Shown here: positions 40,859-53,924 of the stretch, one piece after another
How positions within the stretch are numbered: the stretch's first letter is position 1
How the letters are laid out: each line of letters opens with the position of its first letter
Assembly: GCA_013397435.1 (NCBI GenBank)
Contig: VZRG01000535.1
Location: 186,001 to 250,000 of the forward strand
Source: Erythrocercus mccallii
Lineage: Eukaryota; Chordata; Aves; Passeriformes; Dicruridae
Direction: 5' to 3'
DNA length: 64,000 nt
Made by a program: the position numbers and the translations under genes
Notes under the pieces: generated by a model
The model's input: only the letters and a program-made list of their open reading frames with translations
Databases searched by the model: none
What the model was told of the DNA's origin: nothing

Positions 40859-43014
40859 CACACCATCATCCTGCATACTGCGAAACATAAAACAATTTAT
40901 TCCATTACTTAGAAATACCAAACCGTCAAACCCAAAGAAATAAGTAAAAACAAGACACTCATTTAAAAAAAAAAATCTGTAAGATCAGAACATCACTATT
41001 TTCTGTCCAGAAAAGTTGCTTTTCCTCTCTAAAGATTGATTAACATTTTGCGAATTTTGTACAGAGCTGCATTTGGTCTGTTGACACATTTCCATAACCT
41101 GAAAGTGTGTTTTTAAATAAATGAACTGTGGTTGTTTTCATTAACAGTCTGCTAAACTGGGATCATTTGCCAGAACACCAAGAAAATATTTGATTTAGAA
41201 CAGTGATTGTTCACCTTGGAAACACAGTTGTGCACTAAAGACATCCAGTCATGGCAAAGTCATCTGTCCCAACAAAACAGCTTGCTTTGCATATTGCTCC
41301 TACTCCAAATGTGCCAAAGGTACTTCTGAACAAGCCAACCAGAGTCCAAGCAGCTCTATTCTACTGAGAGCCATGGCAATGCTCAGCTTCAAATGAGGGC
41401 AGATTTGATTTACTGATGCTCTGTCTGCCAGAAAGAAGCTATACAAGAGATAACTAACATACAAAGCTTTGTAAAATGCTCTTCTTAAAAGCAAGATTCC
41501 AGGAAGGGAGTAAAAAAAAGGGAAAAAAAAGCCCTATAATAATAGTTCAATTAAAAATTTGTTCAGGTAACACTTTGCAAGCTATTGAGCTGGTGTTCCA
41601 CAGTGACTCAGAAAGCTGCTATTACAAGTTGCCCACTCCTAAAAACCCTCTTCAATACAGGCAACTTAAGGGCAAGTGCAATGGGTTCAGAGGATGTTTG
41701 GTTTGGAATTTGACAATTAAACATCATCACTATAAGCCTGTTGAACAGAGTGCTGCTTTCATTGCCTCCTCTTTTTCCGAAACCTGGATCAGGACAGCCC
41801 CAAAATAAAGTAACATCAATTTAACCGCAGCAGTATCACCCTGCTGTTCGTTTATCCAAGTCTGTATGGGCTTGCTTGCAAGGCTGTGTTCAAATATCAA
41901 GCCTGGAGACTTGGCTTAAGAAGACACATAAATAAATGGCATGTGCCCCCCACCCCCCCAACTTTTGGCTGGAGGGAAACCATCAAGTGCTTTGAAGTTT
42001 CTTTTAAAAAGTAGAAGGCAGTACCTGATTCAAAGTGCAAATATGCAGATTAGAATTCCTCAGGTATTAAGCTTTTCTGGCTCACAAATTGTTTGTGTTT
42101 GAATGCAGTCTAAAGGAACGGAAAATAAAAACACTTTTTATGACACAGTTTTGGAAACCATTCAAAATTCCTGGGGTTTTCACCTCACAAGGAGTCCTTT
42201 TAGCACATGTTGGAAGCTGTTGTTTGATATCAGTAGATTTTATGTTAATTTTCTGCAAAGAACAAACTATGTAGTCATAATTTTTACAAGCATTTTAATT
42301 ACCTGTCAAATTATTCTGTGTTTCACTTAGGGCAGGTGTGAGTGTATTTTTTACCTTATTTTTGGTGCTGTTCTCAAATTTTAGTTGCCAACATTTAAGA
42401 AATGTTAATGATGCTACTGAACACTAAAGGTCAGACACCGAGCTTGTGTAAATTATTACAGCTCAGTTGATTTCTGCACTTCAACTGATTTACAGTTACT
42501 GAAGACCTTAAGATCCTGGCATTGCAATTTATTAATCTTGGCTATAGATTTTATTCCATACATTCAGCTGTTTAGAAGTACTTACAGGGTCAAGTGAAAA
42601 TGCAGGTTGATGCAGTGAATGTCAGTCAATATGAAAAAAAAACTTCTCACATTCATTTCCACTTGCATTAATGGCTACATAATTCTGACCACAGTTTTTT
42701 GGGGGGAGTTGGGGTTATTTTCTATTTTTAATATGAGCACACACAAAAAGGTGAACCTCAGTTCAAACTCTTCAAGTCTTCAACCAAAGAATGAACAGGG
42801 CATTACACATGGCTCCAACTAGCAAGCTCCAAACTCACTGGCTTTGATCTGCACACCCCTACACTTGGAGTATCAGATCATTCTGTAATTTTAGTATAAA
42901 AATTATCATACAACAGGCTCACAACTGAGGCAAGACATTAAAAAAATAGAGTAGATAAACTCTTTGGAGGAATGTAGATGCCATTACATTTTATCAAAAG
43001 TCCTAAACATTCAG

Positions 43015-43056
43015 TTTCATCCTGGTTCTTGGTTTCTCCCTGGTTCTTGGTTTCAT
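43015..43056. repeat. 18-bp tandem duplication
   Basis: CCTGGTTCTTGGTTTCTC (43021-43038) is followed directly by CCTGGTTCTTGGTTTCAT (43039-43056). The two differ only in the last two bases, and TTTCAT also precedes the first copy. A recent local slippage product. Confidence 0.85.
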
Positions 43057-43756
43057 CCCGTGTGACTTTGGATGCAAAGGTGTGGGGTTACCCTCCTGCA
43101 GGACATCTGAGTCTGTGCCCTGTGTGCTGGGTGATGATTCCAGCCCCCAGGTCAAAGTCCTCTGCACTGAGCAGAGTGACCACAACCTCTGTTCCCTGCC
43201 TACTGATCTCACATGAACTGAGAGCTCTCCAGGGCAGAGCCACCAAGCCTTCCTAAATGAGTCTGAGTTTAATGGCAGGTCTCAGCCACCCGTATGACAC
43301 AATTACCTATGAGAAAATTCCTCTTTATTTGCTCTTCAGCAGGAAGTACAGGAGCAACACAGAACTCTGCTAAGCAAAACAGTGAGTCATCTGAAAAAAC
43401 AAGCAGACACGTAAAGACTGTTGGCTAATAATTCTGTGTGAGACCCAGACTATCTTGAAATGGTCATCTAAAAACCTCATAAGATAAATCAGTATAGCGT
43501 AAAGAATATTAGCTCTTCTGGGATTAAAAAACAAATCAGATTTTACCATCAGGAGAAAATTTTAAAACAATTCCCGTGAAATATTCATAAGAATGGGACA
43601 AAATATAAAACGGCAATGATAACTTCCCTTTTACATCAGGATAGACTGAAAATGACAGTGAATTTTCTCCCTTAATTTCATCAAATAATGAAAGACTTCA
43701 ACCAGGAAAGAAAATAAGCCATTCAGTGTGAGGTGCTGTGAAATCACTGATTTGAG

Positions 43757-43821
43757 TCTGGCAGAAGAAGGATTTGAATATAGGTACCTGACAAGTAAGA
43801 CAAATGTTTTACTTGAGAGGT
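43757..43821 (+). mobile_element. possible MIR-like SINE remnant
   Basis: The plus strand reads CTGGCAGAAGAAGGATTTGAA, then GGTACCTGAC and a TGTTTTACTTGAGAGGTTAAGG ending. This resembles the reverse complement of the MIR segment GTGGCAGAGCTGGGATTCGAACCC followed by the box-A area. Only about 60 bases match loosely, so this is a weak call. If right, the element's own sense strand is minus. Confidence 0.3.
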
Positions 43822-46800
43822 TAAGGAGGAATAGGGTACACTAGAGCACACTCACAAATTTATTTCTGGAGAAAGGAAAACAGATTTTTGATGAAAATAT
43901 TTGAACAAAAGTTTTGGTCAAGAAATAATCAAAAAAGACAGCCATCCAACCCTTAAGCTCCATATACTTCTGCTATTTTCATTATTTTTGAGAAATGTCC
44001 AACTAACCCTAGTTCTGAAGCACCAGAGCACACAAGTGCACCTCTACAGCCCTTTTCAGTGAATTACTTTCTGTCAGCCTGGAAGCTCAGGTGTCAGTGC
44101 TTCTGAGTGAAAACACCTATTGTTGGAGAGCTAAGACAGACAAAGAAATCAGATCTTTGAGCCTTCTAGTTTGCAGCCTTTTACTGGTGTGTCTGTCACA
44201 AGATCTTTCCTACCCTATAAAAGGTGAAGGAGATCATCAAAGACTGTAGGATGATTCAGGTAGGAGGAACCAGTCACTGCTGCTGCACTTGGCTATGGGC
44301 AGTGAGTGTGTAAGGCTTCAGCCTCCATTATTACCTTAGCAGAACGTCATCGCATTGTTGGCTTGTGTTAGAAAAGGCAATTAAGGTAGAACTCACTTTT
44401 ATCATCACAATTAGCTTTTCTACAGAATAGTCAAAGTTATATTTAATGTTTTAAGTGCCCACATGAAGGCTGGAGGAATCAATTATTTGTCTTGCCCTTT
44501 CTGTTGATTTCAATTTCTTTATGCCCAGTTTAGGAATAATAGCCTGCAGCAGGCTGTGGTGATATAAAATGTATCAGTTTCCCCAGTGCAAGGATACTTT
44601 TAAATAAAGAGAAATAATACCAAGAAGAATGTGCTCAGCAAAGAAACAATGACTCTGGGTGAATGTGTAAGTGTTCTTAAGAGGAGCCTGACATAACCTG
44701 GTGCTAAAGCTACACGCAGTATGTTGTGAGTGGGATTTCATAACAACTTCAAGATCAATGAAGGCAATCACCCCTTTTTCTGAAGGCATCAGAAATCCTG
44801 GAGAAGATAACATTTTTAAAGTAAGCAAATGGGTTATGGAAAGGATCAGACAAAGCTCAGATGGATTCCTAAATTTTTTTTTCAAGAGAATTATCAGAAT
44901 AATAATTTAGAATTTTAATTTAATTTTAGAATCTGGGAACATAATTTTGTGAGAGATGCCCATATCTCCCTCTGTTACAAGCCCTGCCCTACCTGCTGAC
45001 TGCGTACTCTGGCATCACCTCTGCATCTTGTAAACAAACTGTGGCACCCAACAGGTACTTGGACTTTTGTTACAGCCCCTAACCAGGATATGTAGGAATT
45101 TGGAATATGCGTTTTGAGGCAGCTTCCTTCTCCCTTCCCCCAGGGAAGGCACAAGGCTGCATTTTGCACTCTCTGCTCAGGGAAGGAATCCCTGAGATGT
45201 GGACAATCTGACTGTTCTATGACTGCTGTCACAGCCATGAACAATTTTTAACTCTTCTGTTTTCTCACCCTACAGGTGAGATAAAAGGCAGGCCTTTTCC
45301 CTGTCTCCCCCAAAGCTATGCAACAGAAGAATTTATTTTACCTTAGCTACCTTTAGTCCTTAATCTGCATAAATGCAACCAAACAGTGGAAATGCACATC
45401 ATCCTCTGGAACCCATGATAATCTGCTGGAGCTCTCCTTTTATTTCTATCAGTTTTAGATGAAAAACACATCTGTCAGACTTCCTTGCCTTCCACTTCCA
45501 TTCACACCTTGCCCTCCAAGAGCTCCCACTGTGAGGCAACATGGCACAAGGAAATTTAGGTATACTCACATGTCATGTTATCACAGTACAGTAGTGCAAA
45601 ATTAAAGCAAAAAACCGTCATTTCAAACGAAAATAATTTAAACAAAAAGAGCTGGAAGCCTGATGTAAAGACAAAAACAGACTGGAGCCTAAGAAAGTTT
45701 GAGCTCTACCAGACTGTGGATGCTCAGTGAAAGGTAGCAAGGAGAGAGCAGACACCAATTAATCCCTCCCCAATACACCTCCAGCCTATGCAGCTGTTGA
45801 ATATATTCTACTAGTAATAATCTCTTTAAATTAAGTGCTGTTCTACACTTAGAGAGACACCAGGAAAACATGGCAATAGCAGTTTGACCCTAATTATTTC
45901 TAGGAAAACCCAAGAGTAGATCTCTGCCATATTACACAATGTCAAATAGGCACAGGACGAATCCAGGGAAGGAAGATGGGGAGAGGTTAACTCATTTGGG
46001 CACAGCTAATACAACTGGGTAACTTTTGGATCAATCCCATCTGTCAGCTAAGAACAAGGAGTTATGTGTGTCTATCCCCAGCATTGTATATCAGTCTTAA
46101 AAACTGCACTCAATCCTTCCATTTCCTTTGCAGACAAACCACTCCATTTTCTCACACTGAGGAAGAAACAGCTGCTGTGCAGCCTCTCCCTGTGTCTTTC
46201 TCCCTATCTTCCTTCCATCCATGCTCAGAGCCAGGAGGAGTCTCAGCTAAGCCTACAACTTGGTCATGCATGAAGCAACCTCTAGTCAAAGGTGGAATTC
46301 TATGATGGAGCAGTAGGATGTTTTACTCTCCCTTCTAGTCAGAGCATTGTAGCCATAATTATTACACATTACCCTTTCCAGTACAAATCACTACTTACCC
46401 ATGTTGCCCAGGGGAAAAGTTTTGGGTAGAGAATCTCCAATGTATCTGCCTGTACTTATTGCCATGACAAAGTTCACAGTGAGAGGAGAGGCCAGAGCAC
46501 CTCTGAGGGTTCTCAGGGCTGCTTGCACAAACGCTAATGAAATCCCATTAATCACAGCCCCAGCCATCACTGACTTGTCAGCACAGGAGGTTGCAGACTA
46601 CCCACAGCAGGTAGAGAGGTTAGAAAAACATGTCACAAGAAGGTACATGTATGACCTTTCCTGAGTCTGCAGTGTTGGTCAAAATATTTTTGTGCTGTGG
46701 CTAAACCGGAGATGGGAGGAAAATGCCATGGGGAGAACATCTGCAAAACTTAAAATGACACAGTCCAGGAAATTTCCATGGTTCCACTCTCCACCTGTCA

Positions 46801-46833
46801 AAGACTTGAATGGGAAGTATTTCTCCATGCACT

Positions 46834-46860
46834 TTGCCAGGCAGGCAAATTGCCTGGCAA
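46834..46860. repeat. 10-bp inverted repeat
   Basis: TTGCCAGGCA and TGCCTGGCAA are exact reverse complements around a seven-base loop, with further TTGCCTG text immediately after. The TTGCC(N)GGCAA form resembles a nuclear factor I type palindrome, but that is inference from the motif alone. Confidence 0.7.
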
Positions 46861-49800
46861 TTGCCTGTACTCCTCAGTACCCATATTAACTGCACCTGCA
46901 AAGGAACGTTGTTTTTTACGTATTTTGCATGCCAAATGTGGCACAGACAGAACTATTTCTCACCACCGGCACTAAAGCCCAGGTAAAAACCTTATAAGCA
47001 GGAACTACAATACCATGACGGGCAATAGCTTTACGTATTTGTCATAGTTTTCTCTGCAGCGCCTGTCACAGCTGTGGCAGACACAGCAACCCTGCACCTG
47101 CCCCACCTGGCCCTGGAGATCTGGCACCTGATAAGGTTTCACTGCTCACGCTGGGCTCAGGTTCGCTCAGGTACACTGGTGTGGATTTGCCCACAGCCAG
47201 CAGATACTCCAGCACAGTCTAAACCAAAAGCACACTCCTGGCCTCTTGTTACTATTCTGGACACCTCATTATCATGAAGGAATTTAGTATCTCTGGAGCA
47301 GATCTGGTAAAGAAAGGAAGCTTTTACTGTTCTCCTGTGCCAGATAAAGAGTCCTGGAACCAGCTCACAGATGCAGACTCCATCAGATGAGGCTGCACCC
47401 CTGTCCCAGGTTTTCCCTGACAAATACAAGCAGATGTAGATGACTGATTGAAAGTGTAATTTAATATGAGGTCTCTTTCCTAATGTTCCCCTAACAATAT
47501 TTGAGGGCCAGTTAAGAAGCCATGGAGCATACAGTTGTGAAGTCACACAAAGGTTATTTTGGAAGCCTGAAAGAGGTTTGATTTGTTTGTAAAACAGGTC
47601 AAAAGTAGCCATTTTATAGCAAATATCAGTTTCTGGGTTTGTATCTCAATATATGACAAAGTTGGCTTCTTTTCTTTCTCTACCAGAATGGCCTCTGGTT
47701 TTCTCCTCTCCCCAAGCAGCCATATTCTGAAAACCTATAGAAAGAGTTATGCACATTTCCTCCTATGTATATTTACAGTGGGAAAAGAGTATAGTGAAAT
47801 CTAAGCTCATGAGTAGAATATATGTTTCTGTAAACCATGTTTCTAAGTTGTTTGGGGGACTTTGTTAACAAGAGACAGCGCTCAGTAATGTCTTTTATTT
47901 GTTTAAATTGATTCTGATGCAACTTCTTTTGGTTAAAAAGGCCAGATACACAGGGGTTTTTGTACAAACTTTCAAGTGATTATTCAACAACATTTTTAAA
48001 AAGAAACAGAAAGGCTGTATTTAAAGAACATGCACAAGTGAATGCAGTATTTCATATGGGATACAAAGAGAGTAATTTGTAAACTGTGAGATAAAAAAAG
48101 ATATCAAGGGAAGAGGGATTGCCTTATATAACAAGCTTTGATTGTAAATAAAATGTCTGGGCAGGATGTTTAACTGTAATAAATTGGCTGTATGGGTCTT
48201 TGCTGACATATCTTTTTAGCTTTATTGACATTAGCTATATTTGTATGGAACTTTATTGTATGGGAAAGAGCTTCTCGTTTGGAATTTGAAAAACTAACAG
48301 TACAGGCATCTTGAAAGCACAGAAGATGCTCTTGGAGAGAGACTGAGAAGGCAAGAAGAAAAGAGCTGAGTCTCCTGCATGCAAGAAAACCACAGAGAAA
48401 ACAGGAGATGGAATGTGGATATATTTAATTGCATTTCAAGCAGGGTCAGCATTTTGCTAGATTTCTTTTACTGGCCACTTGTAATGCAGTAAGAAAAAAG
48501 AGGAGGGAGAATGAGCCCTCTCCGTATTGAATTATTGTAATCTGAGTCAACAGTGAAACCAAAGGATTAGACTTCGACTTTAGTTAGGAATGACATTCCT
48601 TCCATCCAGCCGTAGTATTTACTGCTAAATGAACAGCTCTGCCCTCAAATTCCAGGAATATGGAAGCAGTTCATCAACCAAGCCTAAATGTTGAATAAAA
48701 GACTCAAATAACTTTCCAGTCTGTTCCATTCAGCTCTTCAAGAAAATTTAGTATTTTCATATTCTTTTCCTTCTTGGTTATTCCTAGTTGAAATTTCTCC
48801 CTCCTTACATTGAATTCTTCTATTTTCACCTAACAAGGATCAAGAACCTACCCAACATTCAGACTTTTGGGAGATGTGGCCCTTCCAGTACTTCAGTGAA
48901 GGTGCCAAGGCCCTGGGGATCTGTGTGTGCCCAGAGGGGCTGGCAGGTGGAGCAGGGAGGCTGCAGGGTTGTCCTTTCCTCCCCAGTTCAGCAGAGAGGG
49001 CTCACTGCACTGGCCAAGGCACTTCTCCCATCCCATTCCTACTCTCCTCTGGTTGAGGAGCTTTCCCACAGCATGGGTGATGGAAACCCCAGCCCTTTTC
49101 ACTCTGAATTTCACACCACAGGGCTTTTACTTGAAAATCTTCCATTGGAGAGTGGAAAGATCTGTCCATTTAGAGAAGAGGTTTATGTTTGGCATGTGCC
49201 TGGTGACACATTTCTCCAACCAGGCTGACACAAGTTAATCGTACATCCCCACTCTCAAGGAGGTGTGGTCTCACTTGGACCATGGCAGAGTTCCTCCCTG
49301 GCCAGGATTTTAGGTATCTTCTCAGCTTAGATATGGTCACTCTCATGGCAAGACTAAGGAAACAATGGGAAAATCTCAACACTCCAAAGCACAAAAGAGA
49401 ATACACATCAAACACATCTGGAAAGAGATCAGTGCTACTTCAGTGAGTCCTGTGTTTCTAAAATGAAACATTAGGGCCTGAACAGATTAGAAAATACTTA
49501 TGGGGGAAAAAAGGATCAAATCACTAGAATTTCTACCTTTTTTGTTTCAAACCCCACACTTTTTCCTTGCAAACAGGATGGTTAGAAATTTATCCCCAAA
49601 TGTAGTAAGCACATGAAATACATAGCCTTTAATGTGCAAATTCTATACTGCACAAGGGAGTAACTAATGAGGCACTATTTTAATGAATCAAGTTAAAATG
49701 GCAAGGTGACGTATCTCATTTAGGGGAATGAATTCTTAATGTCACTGTAACATGAGCCCCTGTTCCTCTCTGAAGGGAAGACAGTATTGGTTTGGGTTAA

Positions 49801-51812
49801 AGTCCTGCCTTTTTTGTGTTTGTTGCAGATTTTCCACAGTCCTTGGGAGCTCCTTGGATCATACACTTCTGAAAAACAATGGCAGCTTTTGATCAGGGAA
49901 GTTATTGGACTTCAGACAAACCCAAGAATTACACAGCAAGCAAAGATGAAGAGAACAAGCCCTGCCACGGCTGCTCAATACCCTGAGGGAGCAGGGTGGG
50001 CACAGGAGGCTGCCTGGCACAGCCTGAGGACATCTCTGCAGCCAGCAAAGCAGCATCAGCCTGCTGCCTTCCAGAGAGCAAACCTCCCTCACAGGCTCTC
50101 TGCACCTCCCATTTCTGCTACCAGACACCTTCACATGTCCCCCTGCCATGAGCTGCTCCTCACAGGACTATTCCTAACCCACAGGTATTCCCAGAGGCAG
50201 CTCTTCCTCCCCAGAATGGTACTCCATGCCTGATCTTAATGGTTCAAAGAAAATCTTTAAATCCCTGGGAATAAACAATCATCACCCTAATCCTCACCAT
50301 CTCTTTCCACACCTTTAAGTTGCATTGGGAGTGGGTGGTGGGGAGCTGGCAGCAGGGCTCTGGGGCTGCCTGGCCCTCAGGGAATTTGGTGCTGCCCATG
50401 AGAAAAGGCATCGAGGACAGGGTGGAACTCTGCCTGGCAGCCAAGGAAAACACGGGAGAAACTTACTTCTGTCCAACCCTGAGCATTACTCAAGACAATG
50501 ATCTGCCCAGTTAATTAACCCAGAAATCTGAAAGGATCTGCACTGCACACTGCTGCTCAGGCTCCGTAAATTCTTGATTCACATTGGCAGGTCTGATCCA
50601 AATCCCAGTAAAATCAATATGAATCCTTCTATCAACTTCCCTGCACTTTCTGAGTCATTTCAAAGCTCCACTGACCACACAACTTTTCTCAAAGCAATAT
50701 TTAAAGAAAAAGTGTATTTGTACCATTATGCTTTCAATCTCCCATCCCCAGTAACTACATAAGATTACCACAAAAACCTATATCATGCAGTTTACTGAGC
50801 TGCTATCAGACAATCATTTGTTTGCAAAAAATATTACAAGAAAGAAGAACTGGTTCAGTAAATTTTAGTATTTCTCTTCTAGTCTTGGCCGGTTAGCACA
50901 ACTCTGAGCATCCAGTAATGGACAGGATGCCCAGTGCCCAGCAGGCACCTGTGACTGTCACTGACTGAAGGAAAGCAATCCCTCAGGATTGTGTAAACAG
51001 TGCTCAAACATGGCAAGGTGCTATGGACAAGTATTTAAGTAATCTCTGCTGCCGGGAAGGAAAGAGGCTGGAATCATCTGTCTATGAAAAGGGAGCAGGG
51101 AAGAGCAAGGCTTTGATTCACTGAGTGGGAAGGACTCTGCAGCTGATAGCTGATAGCCCACAAGCTACAAAGATTGAAGAAGGCATGAAGGACCATCCTG
51201 GAAATAGGAAAATAATTTATTCATAACCAATTGTCCATTACTGTTCACAAAGAAATTGTCAGAGTCCTCGAGTCCTAAATGTATTCATTATTTCAAATTG
51301 TTCCATTTATTTCTCCAGCAAATAAGCTATGTATTCTGAAGGTATCGAAGTTGTGAAATGTACAATTGACTATTCCATTCACAATCTGCATTGTCTTGGA
51401 TAGCTGAATTATTTGCATAGTTTAATTACATAACACAGGGCAGGAAAATTGAGCCTTTAATCACCATGAGTAATGCTTACTCAAGGAAGAAGCCCTATTG
51501 AAGTCCAAAGAGTAAAGACTTTTCAACATTAGAAAATGAGTCAGAATCTGGCCTTATTCATAGTTTGTGCTCTGAGGTAGTTTTACTCCTTGCTTTTCAA
51601 ATATGTACCTATCATACACAGCATTGCCAGGGAGCAGCAATAAATACCTTTTGACTTGCTTAGTCAGGCAGCATAGGAGCAATCCAAAACTGAAATGCTG
51701 AGAAAAAAGATATGAAGTTCAACAACTCAGGTCAAGGAAGGAGAGGAGGAAAATACCTGTTTCTCCAGAGCCTCTGTGGTCACAAAGTACAAACTAGTAC
51801 AAACATGCCTGT

Positions 51813-51832
51813 AAAAAAAAAAAAAAAAAAAA
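51813..51832. repeat. A20 homopolymer
   Basis: Twenty consecutive A residues followed by a purine-rich A/G stretch. This could mark a retroposed 3' end, but no source transcript is recognisable in the preceding bases. Confidence 0.8.
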
Positions 51833-52100
51833 TAGAAAAAGAAAGAAAACACAGAAAACCACAAAACAACCAATATTCAAGCTTGTTTTGAAATTTAAAT
51901 TAATATTGGTAGGTTAAAATAAAGTCTAAAATATCATACAGCAAATGAAAAATAAGACAGAACTGCACATGATTACCTTTTAGAACCACCAAAGAAAATT
52001 ATGAGCTGTTCTGTCATCATTTCTGGAGGTCTTTAGGAAGGATTTAAATTGTTATTGTGGGAAGAGCACTAACAGAAGGAACTACAAACATATGCTAACT

Positions 52101-52440
52101 TGTGGTGGTTTGTTTGCTAATTAACAGCACACCAACACTCCCCAACAAATTAGACAAAGTCAACAAGCAATATTCTTTATTGAGACGAGTGTTGTAAAGG
52201 AGACAGCAACACAATGAGCTGACAAACCCCCTCTGCACCCTAACAACAGTGACAGCACGGATCTGAAGTGGAACCATGGTGTAAGTGCTGACCAGCAGAG
52301 ACAGCACAAAGGGCACAAAGGGTACAAAGGGTGTCAGTGGGCACCTGTAACCTACATGTGCACCTGTAAAGGAGAGGGTTATGGGAGGACTAAGAGAGGA
52401 GAATCTCCAAAATCCAGTTTTTCTAAGAGGTTTTTATCTT
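52101..52440 (-). mobile_element. probable solo or partial LTR, minus strand
   Basis: In reverse complement, the block ends with CAAACCACCACA (plus 52101-52112). It has a polyadenylation signal AATAAAG (plus 52175-52181) at a distance suitable for the R/U5 border, and a possible TATA box GATAAAAACC (plus 52429-52438). The terminal CA and the spacing of these signals are those of a retroviral LTR. The 5' end is not defined and no target-site duplication could be matched. No internal retroviral genes or primer-binding site adjoin it. A three-copy 9-bp tandem repeat lies inside. Confidence 0.4.
52305..52331. repeat. 9-bp tandem repeat, three copies
   Basis: CACAAAGGG, CACAAAGGG and TACAAAGGG follow one another directly inside the probable minus-strand LTR. 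Short tandem repeats are common in retroviral U3 regions and would fit that position. Confidence 0.8.
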
Positions 52441-52839
52441 TTTACTTAAAAGGCCACATTTTGCTAAAACAGTGATTTCAGCAAGAAGAAATTTGAACTG
52501 AGTCAGAATTAGCTTTATCAGCCATTTCTCATAGGTGTCTCCAACCTTCCTTGAGAAAAGGTGAAGTAAAGATCCAAGTCTGCCTTGTTCTGTTTAGAGA
52601 CTGAGCTACACTAAAAGCTGGTCTAGCCAGTAATTTGAATGTCATTGTTATTTCAGTTTGTACCTGCTTAGTAGAGTTTTAGCCGCATCTGATGTGCTGG
52701 TTTCATTACAAGAGCTTGCTAAACTGTAAACTGTTTTAATAATAGAATTCTGCGTCTTATACTGATGCCTTAAGTTTTAGCTTTCATATTTTCCAGATTC
52801 TGTACTGCATTAGTATATAACTCTGAACTTCATATGAAG

Positions 52840-53219
52840 TGTTGGCCAGTTCTCCTCACAGTTTAGTCAGACAAAACAATCCTTTTCCAGCCCAAGAACC
52901 AAGGACACTCCTGCAGCTTCAGGCCCAAAAAGTATAAACAACAGTGAACTGAGGAGAGCAATCTGAGAGGATGGGACTTCATAACCTGAAGCTGTAATTG
53001 GACAATTAACCCCAATATGGATATGGACCAAATCTTATAAAAGTGTGAAGATGTGTGACCCAGAGGCCATCTTGGATGTAGCCCTGGCTAGGCTCTTGTA
53101 CTGCCCAAGGTGTACCCTTTGAAGGCCTTTTTCAGAAATACTTTTAATAAATACTTTATTCCTTTAACACTGTCTAGCTTCTGTTCTAGGTAGCCTCTCA
53201 AGGCATCAACACTACAACA
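52840..53219 (+). mobile_element. solo LTR of an endogenous retrovirus
   Basis: The block starts TGTTGGCCAG and ends ACTACAACA, giving the 5-bp inverted termini TGTTG...CAACA typical of LTRs. A TATA box (TATAAAAG, 53036-53043) and a polyadenylation signal (AATAAA, 53146-53151) lie in the right order, about 110 bases apart, defining U3, R and U5 in a 380-base LTR. No primer-binding site or coding sequence follows, so it is a solo LTR left by recombination. Flanks share only AAG (52837-52839 and 53220-53222), so the target duplication is short or eroded. The retroviral class cannot be fixed from this alone. Confidence 0.8.
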
Positions 53220-53882
53220 AAGTTATCATTTCTATCTTGGGCCTTTTATCCTCCTTTTATGTGGAGGATGGAAGTTACTGTTGTAGAGGATTTCACAAAT
53301 TCATTTGGTTTCCTTGGGAAAAAATACTGTGAATTTACAAACTTCTGCAGATATTGAAAAAATTGCTCTGGATCAAAATGTTTCAGTATTGATGGAATTT
53401 CAATGGAATATTGATGAAATATTCAATGGAAGCTGTTATGCAATAGGAGAAAATAGAGGAGAAGAGGCAAAAACACTCTCAACTGTTCAGATCCAGATAC
53501 TACTCACTCCAAACCACTGAGGGAATGTGGACTCTTCTGGTGGCAGCAGTGGTTTGGGTTTTGGTTTTGTTTTAACATATTCCATCTCTTAGATTAAGCA
53601 TTCAGACTTCAGGTCTCTGAATCCTTCAATTAGGCTTGTGCAAACCTACCCAGAGTTTTTATGCTCTTCCCCTTCCCTCCTCCTGTTTCATTTTCTCTTC
53701 CTGCTTCCCCATCCTGGCAGTGAAGCCTCTCACGCTTGGCAGGAGCTGCTGGGCTCCAGCCAGCTGCTACTCCAGACTCAGGTCGTGCTTTCAAGGCATA
53801 GTCCTGCAGCAGGGTGGGGTTGGATAGCAGGCTGCAAACCAAAGCCAAGTTGTGTAATGCCCCTGAGAGCACAACACACAGG

Positions 53883-53924
<42 letters not shown>

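Larger units (their letters stand above)
29212..43756. other. unique non-coding DNA, no gene seen
   Basis: Fourteen kilobases of mostly AT-rich DNA. Slightly GC-richer patches near 31490-31930 and 33540-33720 give the longer frames (149 codons at 31489-31938; 119 at 33316-33675), which overlap frames on the other strand and show no motif. A minus-strand acceptor/donor pair near 33061-33107 encloses a 47-base open segment, but its frame ends in a stop at the donor. Only simple repeats are identifiable otherwise. Confidence 0.45.
43822..52100. other. unique non-coding DNA, no gene seen
   Basis: AT-rich with GC-richer islands near 45130-45200, 46400-46620, 47050-47220, 48900-49060 and 49930-50220. 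These produce frames of about 100-151 codons on either strand (47157-47612 minus, 48788-49228 plus, 49787-50233 plus). None has a recognisable domain or consistent splice borders. A 10-bp inverted repeat TTGCCAGGCA/TGCCTGGCAA (46834-46843/46851-46860) is present. No mobile element was recognised before the A20 tract at 51813. Confidence 0.45.

Noticed and set aside
47157..47612. 151-codon minus-strand frame
   Set aside because: No recognisable domain, no splice or promoter context, and overlap with a plus-strand frame in a GC-richer patch.
49787..50233. 148-codon plus-strand frame with a hydrophobic start that might be a signal peptide
   Set aside because: Only the first 15 residues look signal-like. 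The rest is low-complexity from GC-rich DNA, with an opposite-strand frame over the same bases.
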